This document shows, in pieces, positions 61,933 to 64,000 of a stretch of 64,000 bases of DNA. The DNA is from Bdellovibrionales bacterium Ga0074139 (GTDB taxonomy: Bacteria; Bdellovibrionota; Bdellovibrionia; Bdellovibrionales; Bdellovibrionaceae): the NCBI GenBank assembly GCA_001464795.1, contig LNEB01000012.1, positions 62,001-126,000 on the forward strand, read 5' to 3'. The notes below the pieces were generated by a model. The model searched no databases and was not told the origin of the DNA. It was given only the letters and a program-made list of their open reading frames with translations. Positions within the stretch are counted from its first letter, which is position 1. Each line of letters begins with the position of its first letter. Position numbers and translations under genes: made by a program.

Positions 61933-63957
61933 TTATCGTTCAATTCTTCGTAGGCGAAAACCATTATCAAGTGCAGAGCTTCTAAAAAAATCCTGGGCCG
62001 TTCCGTTTTGGTTAATGACATCAAACATACGACTCATAGTACATGAGTTCACCACATTGACTGGCTTATCGGCTAAGCCATGAGCGTATGTATAAAAGTT
62101 TTGAGTCATACACTTTTTAAACTCTTGCGAATCAGAAACCACATCACTGAGCTCAATGGCATTAGCCACAGTCCTAGGAGTTGTAAAAGCTTGCGAAAGA
62201 CTTGTTGAAGCGTTTGTGGTCAAATTTCTAATGAAGTTTCCATCGGCATCAAACACAGGCTCGATGGATTGAAACGCTCCAAAGGAATTGTACTGACTAA
62301 GTGCATAGCCAATCGGATTGATTTGTGAATGGCAGCCCACACAATTCAAAGCAGCTGTTTTGTTGTGGTAACGCTCACGAGTTGTCTGATTGGCATTGGC
62401 CACAGGCTCAGAAAAAGAATCAGCAGGAAGACTGGGTGGCGGAGGTGCAGTTGATAAACAAAGCAGATTTTTTCTGTTATGAACACCTCGCATAATTGTA
62501 TTTTCTGTGTGTCCACCGGAAAATAAAAGTGCTGCGCGGGTCATGAGTCCTGCTCTCTCACCCGCTGGAAACCGAACGGCATTGAGATCCGTGGTGTTCA
62601 CAGGGGCTGGCGTACTTTGTCCATAAATTCTCATTAGACTTGACTGACGTGCTAGAGAAACATCCGTCATCATAAGATCTTTAAATGATTTGTTAGTTCT
62701 TGATACAAACTGCATCAGTTCTGTGACTTCGTTACGCATGGCCACTCTTAAATTTTCATCAGCCGTAAGCCCTTGAGTCACAAGAGAAAATTTGGGGTGG
62801 TTCTGATTATTATAGTTAGGTAAATCATCTAAATGCAGCCACTCGCTGGTGAACTGTGCAAGCATAGGATCCATTCTTTGAGAGACGTGATCCAGTGCTG
62901 TCAGAAATGCAGCTGGCTGATAGAGGTCCTGGTTGCCCGCCATGGTCAGCAGTGTTTCATCAGGTAAAGATCTTGTGAATGTGAAGGCCAAGCGTCTGGC
63001 GATCGCATAGGAGGTGAGCCTGTGATGACTTCCCATGGGAGAAACGTCAATCTGCAGATGCATTAAAAATTGAGGTGACATCAAAACTTTAAAAATAACA
63101 GCGTTGACAGCAGCCACCGAAGTAGTGGCCAAAGTAAACTCTCTTTGCATAGATGCCATTTCATTGTTGAGGTTTGCATCAGTGGCATCAATCGGTCGAC
63201 CCCAGGATCTTAAAGTCAAATTTCTTATAAAAGCATCTCGGCATTCAATTGAAAGATTGCTAGCATTCAAATTGGCACAAGCACCACGGTTATAGTTTAC
63301 AAAAGTCGTTACAAACTGAGAGTAATAAGCTGGTGATGTGACCTGCGTGGCGATAGCATCTGCCAGATTAAAGTAATCACGAGTATGAATCACAGAAAAA
63401 TTATTATCTCCCGTGCTAAAGGCATTTCCAGAGTCTTCGGGTACACGTGAAGATAAATTCACACTTGTTAGAACTGTGCGAGCAGAAGTGGACCCTATTC
63501 CTCTGGTCAGCAAATCAGTCACAGCATTGACGTACTCAACACGGGAAAGCCTACGAGCATCTAAAGTTTGGGGCGGTTCAGTGGTCACACAGCTGAAGGG
63601 ATTTGTAACAGGTAAAACGTTAGGTGATTGAACACCACCTAGGGCTCTTGCGATATAGGAAACTTGAAGTCCTGATAGTTGAGTTAAATAATTCATTTGC
63701 GGAATACCTGCGATGGCTGCTGAGATTTGAGCTGCTGTTCGTCCCGCTTTACTGGAAATTGTCGTAGCCATATGACAGCTGGCACAGTTTTGTGTGTAAA
63801 GTGATTTACCCATTTCCACTTCATCAAGTGGTTCAATCACCGCCTGAGAAGCCAGTTCGATGGCCACATCATCAGCAAGCTTGAAGCTTGTGCCAGAGCA
63901 ATTTTGAAAAGAGAATAGAGCTATCGATGCTAATGCTAGCAGTGCTATGCTTTTCAT
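61933..63957 (-). CDS. Lipoprotein cytochrome with DUF1592/DUF1588 (PSD-type) domains
   Basis: 674 residues. Signal KSIALLALASIALFSFQNC with lipidation Cys20; FQNC is a frequent Bdellovibrio-group lipobox. A cytochrome c domain follows (CASCH, Cys58/Cys61/His62), then DUF1587/1592-like and DUF1588/1585-like helical domains from about 130 on, and the second haem motif CVGCH near 537-541, followed by INPIGYALSQYNSFG, a DUF1588/1585 signature. It should be a dihaem outer- or periplasmic-side redox protein. GAGGGGAATG precedes the ATG. It probably forms one operon with the DUF1552 gene. Confidence 0.9.
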   Translation of the reverse strand: MKSIALLALASIALFSFQNCSGTSFKLADDVAIELASQAVIEPLDEVEMGKSLYTQNCASCHMATTISSKAGRTAAQISAAIAGIPQMNYLTQLSGLQVSYIARALGGVQSPNVLPVTNPFSCVTTEPPQTLDARRLSRVEYVNAVTDLLTRGIGSTSARTVLTSVNLSSRVPEDSGNAFSTGDNNFSVIHTRDYFNLADAIATQVTSPAYYSQFVTTFVNYNRGACANLNASNLSIECRDAFIRNLTLRSWGRPIDATDANLNNEMASMQREFTLATTSVAAVNAVIFKVLMSPQFLMHLQIDVSPMGSHHRLTSYAIARRLAFTFTRSLPDETLLTMAGNQDLYQPAAFLTALDHVSQRMDPMLAQFTSEWLHLDDLPNYNNQNHPKFSLVTQGLTADENLRVAMRNEVTELMQFVSRTNKSFKDLMMTDVSLARQSSLMRIYGQSTPAPVNTTDLNAVRFPAGERAGLMTRAALLFSGGHTENTIMRGVHNRKNLLCLSTAPPPPSLPADSFSEPVANANQTTRERYHNKTAALNCVGCHSQINPIGYALSQYNSFGAFQSIEPVFDADGNFIRNLTTNASTSLSQAFTTPRTVANAIELSDVVSDSQEFKKCMTQNFYTYAHGLADKPVNVVNSCTMSRMFDVINQNGTAQDFFRSSALDNGFRLRRIER

Positions 63958-64000
63958 TCATTCCCCTCGTAAAACACTATCTCAATATTATGATATTCTT

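Noticed and set aside
1-64000. CRISPR arrays, rRNA genes, restriction or toxin-antitoxin systems
   Set aside because: No regularly spaced repeats, rRNA-like sequence or recognisable families of these kinds were seen.

Overview
The window reads as part of the chromosome of a predatory or Bdellovibrio-like deltaproteobacterium (Bdellovibrionota, perhaps near Pseudobdellovibrionaceae). This is an inference. It rests on a DUF4423/TIGR02147-type regulator, a lipoprotein with an FQNC lipobox, a DUF1552 + DUF1592/1588 pair, many short exported proteins of unknown function, and a moderately AT-rich composition. No marker here fixes the species.

Bases 1-16403 hold a type II secretion locus on the + strand: gspD (cut by the window start), a VF530-type protein, gspE, F, G, H, I, J, K, then gspL, M, N. 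A DEAD-box helicase lies antisense after gspD. Two membrane proteins, an extra prepilin-like gene and an antisense polytopic membrane protein separate gspK from gspL. ssb and an outer-membrane-type protein follow (16.5-17.9 kb).

Bases 17.9-41.6 kb are mostly housekeeping genes on the - strand. In transcription order: a prepilin-peptidase-independent exported helper, rimI-like, rimP, nusA, infB, rbfA, truB; rpsO, pnp, M16 protease, dut, flagellin; and glycosyltransferase, mutL, miaA, yicC, gmk, rpoZ, rel/spoT. A secreted metallophosphatase and a small Yip1-like membrane protein lie on the + strand. A large outer membrane protein gene (40.3-41.6 kb) has a good sigma-54 promoter candidate and a leader hairpin.

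A tRNA-Leu(CAA) at 41.9 kb marks a change of character. From 42.1 to 60.2 kb nearly every gene stands alone or in pairs, carries a signal peptide or lipobox, and is unfamiliar. The recognisable ones are two lysozyme-fold-like proteins (one apparently lacking its catalytic Glu, one resembling DUF1402), a trypsin-like protease, an AraC regulator divergent from an SDR enzyme, an exported SRPBCC protein, a GNAT enzyme and a DUF4423-type regulator divergent from an exported protein. Decayed gene fragments lie between them. The window closes with a Tat-exported DUF1552 protein and a dihaem DUF1592/1588 lipoprotein, probably one operon.

The most interesting items are: the lysozyme-fold-like gene pairs of the accessory block; the terminator-like hairpin just before rimP; the sigma-54 plus hairpin leader of the outer membrane protein; two GTG-start genes with a -10 box exactly six bases upstream; covarying hairpins at the gspI/J and gspJ/K junctions; and twin palindromes plus a sigma-28-like promoter upstream of flagellin.
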